A DNA stretch of 64,000 bases from Nitrospinota bacterium. GTDB taxonomy: Bacteria > JADFOP01. The translations under genes and the position numbers were made by a program. This document shows positions 28,449 through 36,282 of this stretch, piece after piece (within the stretch, counting starts at the first letter, position 1; each line of letters begins with the position of its first letter). The stretch lies in the NCBI GenBank assembly GCA_022562795.1, contig JADFOP010000002.1, positions 31,322-95,321 on the forward strand, in the 5' to 3' direction. The notes under the pieces are model-generated. The model saw nothing but the letters and a program-made list of their open reading frames with translations, was not told where the DNA came from and made no database searches.

Positions 28449-29552
28449 TTACCCGGCCCCCTCCATGACCTCCAGGGCCGTTGCTAACGGGAGGTTGGCG
28501 ACGGCGTCCATCTCCAAGAAGCCATCGGGCGGCCATCCCTCCCGGCGCACCCGCAGCGCGCCGGCCGCGGCGATCATAGCGGCGTTGTCGGTGCAGAGGG
28601 CCGGTGAGGGAATATGGAGGTTGAGGCTTTCAGCGGCGGCCGCCGCATCGAGACGGGCCCGAAGCTCGCGGTTACAGGCCACCCCGCCGGCCACGACCAG
28701 CTCCCGCGTGCCGACTTGGTGGAGCGCCGCCAGGGTCTTGGCCACCAACACGTCTACCACGGCTGCCTGGAAGCTCGCGGCCACGTCTTTGAGCGCCTGG
28801 GAGACCTCGGCCGTCAAGTCCTCCTCGCGGGGTGGGCCCTGGGAGCCGAAGGGGGCAGGGGCGATGGAGTGGTCGTCCACGAAGTACTTCACCGCCGTCT
28901 TTACCCCGGAGAAGCTGAAGTCGAGGGTGTCGCGGTCCATGAGGGCGCGGGGGAAGGCGACGGCTTCGGGATCCCCCTCCTCGCTTAGCCGATCGATGAT
29001 CGGGCCTCCCGGGAAGCTGAGCCCGAGGAGTTTTGCCACCTTGTCGAAAGCCTCGCCGGCTGCGTCGTCCAGGGTCTGGCCCAAAAGCTCGATCCGGCCA
29101 GGCCGGTCCACCCGGTAGAGCTCGGTGTGGCCGCCCGAGACGACCAGCGCCACCAGAGGGTAGTGGTAGTCGGCCCCTTCCAGGATCGGGGCCACCAGGT
29201 GGCCCTCAAGGTGGTTGACCCCCACACACGGTGTTGCGGAGGCATAGGCGAGGGCCTTGGCGCAGCTAAGCCCTACCAGCAGCGCTCCGATGAGCCCCGG
29301 CCCACGGGTGACGGCGATGAGGTCGATCTCTTCGAGCGTTGCCCCGCCCTCGCTCAACGCCGCACGGACAACCGGGAGAATGTTCTCGGTGTGTCGGCGG
29401 CAGGCGAGCTCAGGCACGATGCCCCCGTAGCGGGCGTGGACGTCGAACTGTGTGGCGACGATGGAGGAGCGGATGTCGGAGGCGTCGGCGACTACCGCGG
29501 CGGCCGTCTCATCGCAACTGGTCTCGATTCCGAGAACGAGCATGGGGCGCAT
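28449..29552 (-). CDS. tsaD: tRNA threonylcarbamoyladenosine transferase TsaD
   Basis: TsaD, with TsaB and TsaE, transfers threonylcarbamoyl to A37 of ANN-decoding tRNAs. The 367 residues begin LVLGIETSCDETAAAVV and contain the metal-binding HLEGH in GVNHLEGHLVAP, the nucleotide region VSGGHTELY and the C-terminal CTDNAAMIAAAG. An internal ATG at 29543 is an equally good start. mtaB at 61.5 kb acts later on the same modified base. TsaB, TsaE and TsaC are not seen here. Confidence 0.96.
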   Translation of the reverse strand: MRPMLVLGIETSCDETAAAVVADASDIRSSIVATQFDVHARYGGIVPELACRRHTENILPVVRAALSEGGATLEEIDLIAVTRGPGLIGALLVGLSCAKALAYASATPCVGVNHLEGHLVAPILEGADYHYPLVALVVSGGHTELYRVDRPGRIELLGQTLDDAAGEAFDKVAKLLGLSFPGGPIIDRLSEEGDPEAVAFPRALMDRDTLDFSFSGVKTAVKYFVDDHSIAPAPFGSQGPPREEDLTAEVSQALKDVAASFQAAVVDVLVAKTLAALHQVGTRELVVAGGVACNRELRARLDAAAAAESLNLHIPSPALCTDNAAMIAAAGALRVRREGWPPDGFLEMDAVANLPLATALEVMEGAG

Positions 29553-29575
29553 TATAGGTGAGGCCTAATGATGAT

Positions 29576-30499
29576 TCAACGGGCGGAGATGAGCGTGGAG
29601 AGGGGCACCACGGTGATGCCCGCCTCGGCGAGCTTCGGCAGGTGTTCCTGAAGGGCGGCGATTGTGCTCGGGCGGGGGTGGCCAATGCCGATGGCCTCTC
29701 CATGCCGCCTAGCCACGGCTACGAGCCGGTCCATTTGGGCAGCCACGTAGTCGGCCCCCTCCGGCTCGTGGTCGAGGAAGATGTGGCGCGAGGCTGTCGG
29801 TATGCCCAGCTCGCGGGCGACCTCCGAGACCACAGACCGCGGGCTGGTGTAGCTGTCGAGGAAAAAGAGCCGGCGCTCTTTGAGTATGGTCAGGATGAGG
29901 CGCATCACCTCCTCGTCCTCGGTCAGGCGGCTTCCCATGTGGTTGTTGACCCCGACGGCGTTTGGGACAGCCGCGAGGTCCTCCTTGAGAACTTCCGCCA
30001 TCGCCTCGCTGGTCATAGACTTAAAGATGGCGCCGGGGCCAGGGTCCTTCGCCGGGTAGTCGAGAGGCTCCATGGGCAAGTGAAGGAGCACGTCGCGGCC
30101 CGCCGCCGCCGCCGCCTCGGCGATCTCCCGGGAGTGGGTCAGTTTGGGAAGGACGGCGAAAGTCAGGGGCTGGGGGATGCCGAGCAGGGTTTCGGCTGCC
30201 TTCAGGCTCAGGCCGAGGTCGTCAATGACAATGGCGACGCGCGGTCCGCTGGGTACGGAGGGCTCGGGCGTGGATACGGCCGACGCGGCGGCCTCGGGCC
30301 TCGTGAGGGCGGACGCGGGAGAGGAGGTCGGGCGGGTGGGGGGAGGAGAGGTAGCCGTCCACATGAGCCAGACCGCCACAGCCAGGGCTCCCACGGCCGA
30401 CAGAGCCAACGGAAGGAGCCGGAGGCGGGGGCGACTCGACGTGGGTCCAGCCAGGGCGCCGAACAAGTCGCCTTTGCGCTCTTTGGCCTTTGGTCGCAT
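29576..30499 (-). CDS. Divergent polysaccharide deacetylase family protein (YibQ/DUF610)
   Basis: 307 residues: a charged N-terminus, one membrane helix (~28-47, LLPLALSAVGALAVAVWLM), a proline/serine-rich linker, then a DUF610 NodB-like barrel from ~90. Family motifs are VAIVIDDLGLS, LLHLPMEPLDYP, VGVNNHMGSRLTED and IGIGHPRPSTI. These retain the metal-type Asp-Asp and His positions. In many Gram-negatives this gene neighbours envC and ctp, as here, suggesting a role in wall or envelope maintenance. The substrate is unproven. Confidence 0.85.
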   Translation of the reverse strand: MRPKAKERKGDLFGALAGPTSSRPRLRLLPLALSAVGALAVAVWLMWTATSPPPTRPTSSPASALTRPEAAASAVSTPEPSVPSGPRVAIVIDDLGLSLKAAETLLGIPQPLTFAVLPKLTHSREIAEAAAAAGRDVLLHLPMEPLDYPAKDPGPGAIFKSMTSEAMAEVLKEDLAAVPNAVGVNNHMGSRLTEDEEVMRLILTILKERRLFFLDSYTSPRSVVSEVARELGIPTASRHIFLDHEPEGADYVAAQMDRLVAVARRHGEAIGIGHPRPSTIAALQEHLPKLAEAGITVVPLSTLISAR

Positions 30500-30521
30500 G
30501 GCTCTTAGCGGGGGCGCTGGA

Positions 30522-31868
30522 CTACTGGGTGGTCGGCTGGACTTGGGCTGCCGAATGGGGAGCTATTGGGACTGGAGCGGTTGTAGCGGTCTGATTCGCC
30601 AGAATCTCCCACCCATTCAGGAGCTCGATGGCCCGTTGGAGCTGCTGGTCCTGTCGAAGGGCTTTGGTCCACTCATCCTCCGGGAGATCGGGCTCATCTG
30701 TTTGCTTCTCGCCCTTCAAGGCGCCCTCAAGGTCCCGTTCCCTGAGCATTCGGCGGCGGCGCGACACATCGTCGGCAATCGCGTTGGGGGTGTCGTTGGA
30801 CACCACGATGTCCGGCTCAATTCCTATGCCCTGAATGAGCCGGTCCTTGGGCGTGTAGTACTTGGCAGTAGTAAGCCTTAGCCCAGAGCCGTCGGAGAGC
30901 GGGACGATCGTCTGGACCGAGCCTTTCCCAAAGGTGGTCGCCCCTAGCAGGACCGCCCGTCCGTGGTCCTGGAGCGCACCGGCCACAATCTCGCTTGCTG
31001 AGGCGCTTCCGGCGTTAACGAGCACGACCATCGGATAGTCGGTGTGGCCTGAATTCTGGGCGGTGAAAGGGGGCAAAACTTTTTTGGGGTTGCGGCCCTT
31101 TATGGTCACGATGGGTTTGCCCGACTCCAAAAAAAGACCGGCCGTCTCGACGGCCTGGTCGAGCAGGCCCCCAGGATTGTTACGCAAATCGAGAATGAGG
31201 CGTTTCATGCCTTGGCCTTCCAGATCCTCGAGCGCCTTGCTTAGATCTTTGCTGGTCGTCTTGTTGAAGCTTTTAAGGCGGACGTAACCGATAGAGGGCT
31301 CTATAAAGCGGGTCCGGGTGCTTTGGATGTGAATGAGATCCCGGATGATCATAATCTCCTTCGGTTCCTCGAGCCCCTCTCGAACTACGGTGATGGTGAT
31401 GGGGGTGCCCACCGGGCCCCTCATGAGGCGGACAGCCTCCAGGAGGGTCATCTGCTTCGTGGAGGCGTCGTCGACCTTGATGATCCGATCCCCTGGTTCC
31501 ACGCCGGCTTTGTGGGCAGGAGTCCCCTCGATGGGCGCTACAACCGTCAGGACGTCGTCCTGAATTGTAACCTCTATCCCTAGTCCGCCGAACTGGCCCT
31601 CCGTCTCGACCTGCATCTCCTTGAAGGCCTCGGGCGTCATGTATGCGGTGTGGGGGTCAAGGGAGCGCAACATCCCTCGTATGGCTCCCTGAAGAAGGTC
31701 CTTGCTTTTGACCTCTTCGACGTAGTTCGACTCGACCAGGGAGAGCACCTCGGAGAAGGTCTTGAGGCCTTTGTAGGTGTCTTCCCGACCTTGGGCCGGG
31801 TTTGTCAGAAGAACCACCGCCCAAGCGGCGGCCGTCATAATCGAGCAAAGTTGCTTCATGGTTTTCAC
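30522..31868 (-). CDS. ctpA: C-terminal processing peptidase, S41 family
   Basis: Periplasmic serine protease, 448 residues, with signal peptide (~1-26). A PDZ domain lies around residues 95-170 (GLGIEVTIQDDVLTVVAPIE, GDRIIKVDD), then the tail-specific protease core. The catalytic serine is in NAGSASASEIVAGAL and the lysine in GATTFGKGSVQ, which form the Ser-Lys dyad. Such proteases trim C-termini and often control cell-wall hydrolases. It lies 71 bases downstream of the envC gene, whose product is such a regulator. Confidence 0.94.
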   Translation of the reverse strand: MKTMKQLCSIMTAAAWAVVLLTNPAQGREDTYKGLKTFSEVLSLVESNYVEEVKSKDLLQGAIRGMLRSLDPHTAYMTPEAFKEMQVETEGQFGGLGIEVTIQDDVLTVVAPIEGTPAHKAGVEPGDRIIKVDDASTKQMTLLEAVRLMRGPVGTPITITVVREGLEEPKEIMIIRDLIHIQSTRTRFIEPSIGYVRLKSFNKTTSKDLSKALEDLEGQGMKRLILDLRNNPGGLLDQAVETAGLFLESGKPIVTIKGRNPKKVLPPFTAQNSGHTDYPMVVLVNAGSASASEIVAGALQDHGRAVLLGATTFGKGSVQTIVPLSDGSGLRLTTAKYYTPKDRLIQGIGIEPDIVVSNDTPNAIADDVSRRRRMLRERDLEGALKGEKQTDEPDLPEDEWTKALRQDQQLQRAIELLNGWEILANQTATTAPVPIAPHSAAQVQPTTQ

Positions 31869-31939
31869 AGAATGGGCCCTTCCTACGAGATCGTTTAGTC
31901 CCTCACATATGGTAGCACAGGGGGGGGCTGTTCGCTAGC

Positions 31940-33190
31940 TCATTGTGCGCCGGCCACCATCCACGCTCGGGGGGCGATGGGTCGGCCTCGATGGCGGAGC
32001 TCGAAGTAGAGCCGAGGGGTTTCGGCCGCCCCGCTCGAGCCGACCCGGCCGATGACTTGTCCCGCCTCCACCCGCTCGCCGACCCTGACGGTGATCTCCA
32101 GGGCGTGAGCGTAGAGGGTGTGATAGCCCGTCCCGTGGTCGATGATGCAGATGTTGCCGTAGCCCCTGAAGGTGTCGGCGAAGACGACCGTTCCTGCGGC
32201 CACGGCCTCGATTGGGTCCCCCTCCGATGCCCTGATGGTGAGGCCCCGATGGAGTCGGGCGGCCCGGCCAGATAGCTTAAGGAGACTCCCGTGGACCGGC
32301 CAGGGAAGACGGCCTTTCATTAGGGAGAAAGATACCGGCTGGGAGGCGGCTTCGCGCTCCCTCTCAACGGCGTAGGGGATTAAAGAGCCGCTCTGCTTCT
32401 CGACGACGGAGGGGATATGAGATTCAGGCCGGCTCTCGAGCCTGCCTACAAGCGCCTGTAAGTCTCTGGCAGCCGCCTCCATCTCCTTCAGGGCCTGCTC
32501 GTTGAGGCGACGCTCCCGCTGGATGGAGGCCAGAAGAGATCGTTTGGCTTTCGCCTGCCGGCGGAGGTTGTCGGCCTGGCGAGATAGCGATGCACGAGCC
32601 CTGGCGAGCTTTGAGTCGGTGGTCTTGAGTTGACCACGACGCGCCTGGAGCGCCTGCAGCGTGTCCTTATAGCGCTTGATGCGTCCTCGGTCGAGCTCTG
32701 CGAGCCTTCTGGTGTATTTGGCCTGCTCGGCGGCCGCCGTGAGGGTTGGAGCGGTAAGCAGGACCTGCGCGATCGTCAGAGACCTCTGGCGGTAGAGACG
32801 CCGAAGGTGTTTCGCCAGCGAGCGCTGCTGGAGGGCCTGCTGGGCCTCGAGCTCAGAAATCTCGGCCTCGAGGGTCTTGGTCCGTCCCTGGTGTGTGGCC
32901 ACCTCGCGGGCGGCCAGGTCGGCCTCGGTCCTGATAACGGCCACCTGCCGGTCGGCCGCCTCCAATTCCAACAGAATCGAACGCTCCCGGGCTCGCTCCG
33001 ACTCAATCAGGTCCGACCGTCGCCGTAGCTGGTCCTCGACCTCTGTCAGGGCCTTTCGCTGGCGGCTCAAACGCTCCTGGAGGGCTTCCCTGCTCATCTG
33101 CTGGGCCCCTGCCCCGACGGTCCCCAGCAAAAGTATGGCTACGATGGTGGGCCCAACAATGGATGTAAGGCTGGGGCGAAGCCGAATCAC
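31940..33190 (-). CDS. envC: EnvC-like murein hydrolase activator (degenerate M23)
   Basis: 416 residues with a signal peptide, a long coiled coil (~35-260) and a C-terminal LytM/M23 fold. The metal ligands are mostly lost: the HxxxD element reads LHRGLTI and the HxH element reads PRLYFELR. The domain should therefore be inactive, as in E. coli EnvC, whose C-terminus PSLYFEIRRQGQAVNP is closely similar. EnvC is recruited by FtsEX and activates amidases at the septum. The gene overlaps the ftsX stop, and ftsE precedes, giving ftsE-ftsX-envC. Confidence 0.93.
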   Translation of the reverse strand: MIRLRPSLTSIVGPTIVAILLLGTVGAGAQQMSREALQERLSRQRKALTEVEDQLRRRSDLIESERARERSILLELEAADRQVAVIRTEADLAAREVATHQGRTKTLEAEISELEAQQALQQRSLAKHLRRLYRQRSLTIAQVLLTAPTLTAAAEQAKYTRRLAELDRGRIKRYKDTLQALQARRGQLKTTDSKLARARASLSRQADNLRRQAKAKRSLLASIQRERRLNEQALKEMEAAARDLQALVGRLESRPESHIPSVVEKQSGSLIPYAVEREREAASQPVSFSLMKGRLPWPVHGSLLKLSGRAARLHRGLTIRASEGDPIEAVAAGTVVFADTFRGYGNICIIDHGTGYHTLYAHALEITVRVGERVEAGQVIGRVGSSGAAETPRLYFELRHRGRPIAPRAWMVAGAQ

Positions 33191-34095
33191 GGTAGCCGCC
33201 TCACCACTGTACGGACGGCGTTGGTGCTCCCTACAATGCCCAGCAGTAGGCCGAGGGCAACCACGGCCCCGGCGACCGGCAGAGCAAGTTTCGCCATCGG
33301 CCCCAGACCTATGGCCTCGTGAAGCGCCGCTCCATACCGCGCCTCGATAACCCAGAGTACCAGGACCATTGCTGCCCCGGAAAGGATCCCGCCTGCCAGC
33401 CCCTTTAGGGCGCCTTCGATTACGTACGGTGCCCCCATCGACAGAGGGGGAGCCCCGACGAGCTTCAAAATCTCGAGCTCCTCAAGACGGGTGTAGAGCG
33501 TAAGCTTGATGGTGTTGTTGATCAGAAGGACGAGCGCCGAAGCCATCAAAATGAGCCCTGTCAGGCCCACCACCCGGCCCACTGCGCTCATGGCATCGAG
33601 CCTTCCCAACCACGACCGGCCGTATTCAACCTCATCAACCCCTGGGAGCTCGCTCACGGCTACGGACACCCGGTCGAGAGCGTCCACCCGACGGGCGTTG
33701 GGCTTAGGGGTCACCTCGAAAGAAGCGGGCAGTGGGTTGTCTTCTAGCCCCTCCAAAATATCTTCCTGTCCATTTAGGGAGGCCCGCATGCGACGTAAAG
33801 CCTCGTCCTTGGATACAAAGAGAACGGCCTGCACTTCGTGGAGGCCGGCCAACGTCTGAGCAATTGCCTCGCGTTGGCCATCGGCGGCATCGTCCTGCAG
33901 GTAGACGATGAACCTCGCCTTTTCTCTCCAGCTTGTGGCCAGCCCCTCGAAGCTCAACCATGCCCAGGCGCCCATGCCCGAAAGGAACAGAAGGACCGCA
34001 ATGGATGAGAAGGTCACGAGGCTGGGCCAAAGGTGGCTACGGATGTGGGCCACGGCCTCTCTGAAGTAGAAGGGAATCTGTCCGAGCCCCCGCAT
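33187..34095 (-). CDS. ftsX: Cell division permease-like protein FtsX
   Basis: Inner-membrane partner of FtsE that couples ATP hydrolysis to activation of periplasmic wall hydrolases through EnvC. The ATG at 34095 is chosen for the GAGGAGGTG site upstream; it gives 302 residues with four membrane helices (one at ~18-42, three near the C-terminus) and the periplasmic extracellular-loop domain containing VYLQDDAADGQREAI. FtsX-type LINNTIKLTLYTRLEELEIL is present. It starts 5 bases after ftsE. Confidence 0.95.
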   Translation of the reverse strand: MRGLGQIPFYFREAVAHIRSHLWPSLVTFSSIAVLLFLSGMGAWAWLSFEGLATSWREKARFIVYLQDDAADGQREAIAQTLAGLHEVQAVLFVSKDEALRRMRASLNGQEDILEGLEDNPLPASFEVTPKPNARRVDALDRVSVAVSELPGVDEVEYGRSWLGRLDAMSAVGRVVGLTGLILMASALVLLINNTIKLTLYTRLEELEILKLVGAPPLSMGAPYVIEGALKGLAGGILSGAAMVLVLWVIEARYGAALHEAIGLGPMAKLALPVAGAVVALGLLLGIVGSTNAVRTVVRRLP

Positions 34096-34100
34096 GGCGC

Positions 34101-34763
34101 CTACACCTCCTCGCCAACAATTTTTCCCCATTCCAGCATCAGGGTCCGCTCTGGCATGCGCTCGATGATGCTGTCATCGTGGGTTGCGACCACGACCGTG
34201 GCCCCACGTCCGTGAGCTTCCTTCAGCAGGCCCATGATCGTCATCGTAAGGGTCGGATCGAGATTTCCGGTAGGCTCGTCGGCCAGTAGGATGGTCGGCT
34301 CGGCCACAAGCGCCCGAGCCAGGGCCACCCGCTGTTGCTCGCCTCCGGAGAGCATCGGCGGGAGGGTCTCTACCTTGGTGGTTAGCCCCACCTGCTTAAG
34401 CACGCTCCACACACGCTGCTTCACCTCCCGCTCGGCCATACCGTTGATTCTCAAGGGCAGGGCTATGTTTTGGAAGATATTTTTGTACGGGATGAGCTTG
34501 AAATCTTGGTAGACCACCCCGATTCGGCGCCGAAGCTCGGGAAGCTGACGTGGCCTTAGCTCACCCATTGGGCGACCGATGACGACGACGTGTCCACGGT
34601 CGGCCCTCTCGGCGCCGTAGAGTAGTTTCAGGAAAGTCGTCTTTCCGGCCCCGCTGGCGCCGGTCACGAAGACGAACTCGCCCCGGCGGATGCTGCACGT
34701 AATATTGTCCAGAGCCGGAACCTTGGGATGGTAGTACTTGCTGACCTGGTAGAGACGGATCAT
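34101..34763 (-). CDS. ftsE: Cell division ATP-binding protein FtsE
   Basis: ABC ATPase of the FtsEX complex, 220 residues. Walker A is [14 protein letters not shown], the Q-loop is [14 protein letters not shown], the signature is [15 protein letters not shown] and Walker B is [13 protein letters not shown]. The ATG at 34763 has AGGAGGGG 3 bases upstream; a further in-frame ATG at 34787 lacks such a site. The promoter at 34818-34846 lies just upstream. Confidence 0.96.
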   Translation of the reverse strand: MIRLYQVSKYYHPKVPALDNITCSIRRGEFVFVTGASGAGKTTFLKLLYGAERADRGHVVVIGRPMGELRPRQLPELRRRIGVVYQDFKLIPYKNIFQNIALPLRINGMAEREVKQRVWSVLKQVGLTTKVETLPPMLSGGEQQRVALARALVAEPTILLADEPTGNLDPTLTMTIMGLLKEAHGRGATVVVATHDDSIIERMPERTLMLEWGKIVGEEV

Positions 34764-34817
34764 GAGCCCCTCCTGCGCCGGTTCCATTCCTGGTAAGGCA
34801 CAGTCTGTGGGCCGATT

Positions 34818-34846
34818 AGATTACTTGAGGTCCGGTGGGATGTCAA
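34818..34846 (-). promoter_or_regulatory. Putative promoter for ftsE-ftsX-envC
   Basis: Minus strand TTGACA (34841-34846), 17 bases, TAATCT (34818-34823), ~55 bases before the ftsE start. The -35 overlaps the stop codon of the upstream TPR gene. Confidence 0.55.
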
Positions 34847-35526
34847 CGATTGGCTGGCGGTAGGCTCCGTCGTCGCTCGAACTTATCCAACCACCCCTCC
34901 AGGGTGGCTACGACATGGGCGGTGCGATCTTCCTCAATAGGTTCAGAGGTTGGTTCGGTAGGAAAGAGAGCGTGAATTTCTTCCACGGCCGAAGAATCGT
35001 CAACCATGGCCTCGAGGCCTTCTTCAGAGGCCTCCTCCTCGTCGGGCCCCGTTACAGGAGGGGCCGATTCGACCTCCTGAGCGGTGGAGGCGGCCGAGAC
35101 CTCTTCGGTCTCTTTGAGCAATTTTTCTTCCAGCCCTTGCAATGTTTCCTTGAGATTCTCGTCATCGGGAGCGAGTTCGAGGAGCCGTTTGGTCTCTGCC
35201 ATCGCCTCCCCCAGGCGGCCAGCCTCCCGGTGGCACGCGACGAGCAGCCTCCCGACGAGGAGGTTCTCGGGCTGCGAGGACAGAACCCGTTTGGCCTCTT
35301 CTTCCGCCTCCATGTGAAGTCCTGAGTCGAAGTAGGCCAGGGCCAGAGCCGCCCTGGCGCCGGGGTAGTCGGGGTGGCGCTCCAGGCCCTGGTTCAGGGT
35401 TTCGATGGCACGCTGAGGCTGGCCAACGGCTCGGAGGGCGTTGGCCAGCGGAACAAAGTAGTAGGAATCAGGGCGCTCAGCCCAACGTTGCTCGTAGACG
35501 GGGAGGATTTCGTAGTATGCTCTCAT
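34843..35526 (-). CDS. TPR-repeat protein of unknown function
   Basis: 227 residues. Three to four TPRs occupy ~1-135 (PLANALRAVGQPQRAIETLNQ, ALALAYFDSGLHMEAEEEAK, LLVACHREAGRLGEAMAETK). A very acidic, low-complexity stretch (~140-195) follows, then a short basic helix (EGWLDKFERRRSLPP). No signal peptide is seen, so it is probably cytosolic and works as a protein-binding scaffold. It precedes ftsE but has a separate promoter on each side. Partner unknown. Confidence 0.7.
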   Translation of the reverse strand: MRAYYEILPVYEQRWAERPDSYYFVPLANALRAVGQPQRAIETLNQGLERHPDYPGARAALALAYFDSGLHMEAEEEAKRVLSSQPENLLVGRLLVACHREAGRLGEAMAETKRLLELAPDDENLKETLQGLEEKLLKETEEVSAASTAQEVESAPPVTGPDEEEASEEGLEAMVDDSSAVEEIHALFPTEPTSEPIEEDRTAHVVATLEGWLDKFERRRSLPPANR

Positions 35527-35573
35527 CTAGGAATCCCTTGCTCCTCTCCGGGGAGGGATAAACCGTCAACCGC

Positions 35574-35602
35574 AATATATCAAAGGCTCCAGTTCGGAGC
35601 AA
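35574..35602 (-). promoter_or_regulatory. Putative promoter for TPR gene
   Basis: Minus strand TTGCTC (35597-35602), 17 bases, TATATT (35574-35579), ~50 bases before the TPR gene start. Confidence 0.45.
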
Positions 35603-35742
35603 CGGACGGAGATCGCAGATAGATAGTAAAGGGGGGTGATTTCAGGTATTTCAGGCGACGGTATAGTCTGGGGAAGCCGCGACAAACCTCCCCACGAATC
35701 CCATAACGTCTTGAAAACAGTCGTCTTATAGTTACTTCGGTG

Positions 35743-35820
35743 GCCGGGGGGAGCGGTGAAGGTGTATTCCTTTTAAAAGGACAAACCATCCTTCCCCCCG
35801 GCACGGACCACAATTGTGGA
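35743..35820. other. Structured intergenic region downstream of HU gene
   Basis: The 344-base gap 35527-35870 has no convincing gene. Within it GCCGGGGGGA (35743-35752) and TCCCCCCGGC (35793-35802) are perfect 10-bp inverted arms. They enclose a 12-bp palindrome CCTTTTAAAAGG (35769-35780); a second palindrome CCACAATTGTGG lies at 35809-35820. No U-run follows on either strand, so it is not a simple intrinsic terminator. It could be a small RNA, a 3' stabilising structure or a protein-binding site. Confidence 0.45.
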
Positions 35821-35870
35821 ATAGGTTGCCGGGCGCCTGGAATAAAGCCTATGGAAGGATCCGTACTATC

Positions 35871-36143
35871 CTAGGAAGCAGCGGCCCTCAGCGCCTTGGC
35901 CGCCTTGAAAGTCGGCACCCGCCGGGCCGGAATCTTAATTGGCTTACCCGTTTGAGGGTTGCGGCCCATCCTGGCGGCCCGATTAGAGATGCCGAAGGTT
36001 CCGAGGCCGGCGATGGCGATTCTTCCCCCTCCACCCAAAGTGGTCTGGATGGAGCTGACGACGCAATCCACCGCTTGGCCTGCCTTCGCCTTGCTGATGT
36101 CGCAATCTTGAGCAACATGACTCACGAGTTCCGCCTTGGTCAT
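35871..36143 (-). CDS. hup: HU/IHF-family DNA-binding protein
   Basis: 90-residue nucleoid protein that binds and bends DNA as a dimer. The start MTKAELVSHVAQ and the core GLGTFGISNRAARMGRNPQTGKPIKIPA with the DNA-intercalating RNPQTG arm are diagnostic. The ATG at 36143 has an AAGGAGAAGG site; a 42-residue upstream extension in the same frame is not real. HU and IHF subunits cannot be safely separated by eye, but the arm favours HU. It has a strong own promoter. Confidence 0.93.
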   Translation of the reverse strand: MTKAELVSHVAQDCDISKAKAGQAVDCVVSSIQTTLGGGGRIAIAGLGTFGISNRAARMGRNPQTGKPIKIPARRVPTFKAAKALRAAAS

Positions 36144-36240
36144 TTCCTTCTCCTTCGTTCCCTGGAGAAGAGCGCTTAAAAATGACTCCCGTTGCCCGCT
36201 GGCCGAGCGGACATGACTCCCTCTATGGTCACTCGCAATT

Positions 36241-36269
36241 ATTAAACGATACATGGAACCACCTGTCAA
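36241..36269 (-). promoter_or_regulatory. Strong sigma-70 promoter for HU gene
   Basis: Minus strand TTGACA (36264-36269), 17 bases, TTTAAT (36241-36246), ~100 bases before the HU start and just after the recJ stop. Eleven of twelve consensus positions match. Confidence 0.7.
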
Positions 36270-36282
36270 GCAAAAAATGCCG

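Noticed and set aside
27470-28468. Plus-strand open frame of 332 codons opposite the alpha/beta hydrolase
   Set aside because: Antisense shadow of a gene with an intact catalytic triad; high GC commonly opens such frames.
29558-30508. Plus-strand open frame of 316 codons opposite the polysaccharide deacetylase-like gene
   Set aside because: Antisense shadow; low-complexity glycine/arginine translation and no ribosome site.
31940-33190. Active M23 endopeptidase
   Set aside because: At least three of the four zinc-ligand positions are replaced, and the C-terminus matches EnvC-type degenerate domains.
35527-35870. tRNA, 4.5S or tmRNA gene in the gap
   Set aside because: No cloverleaf, no T-loop GGTTCRA with matching acceptor arms and no SRP-RNA core motif was found.
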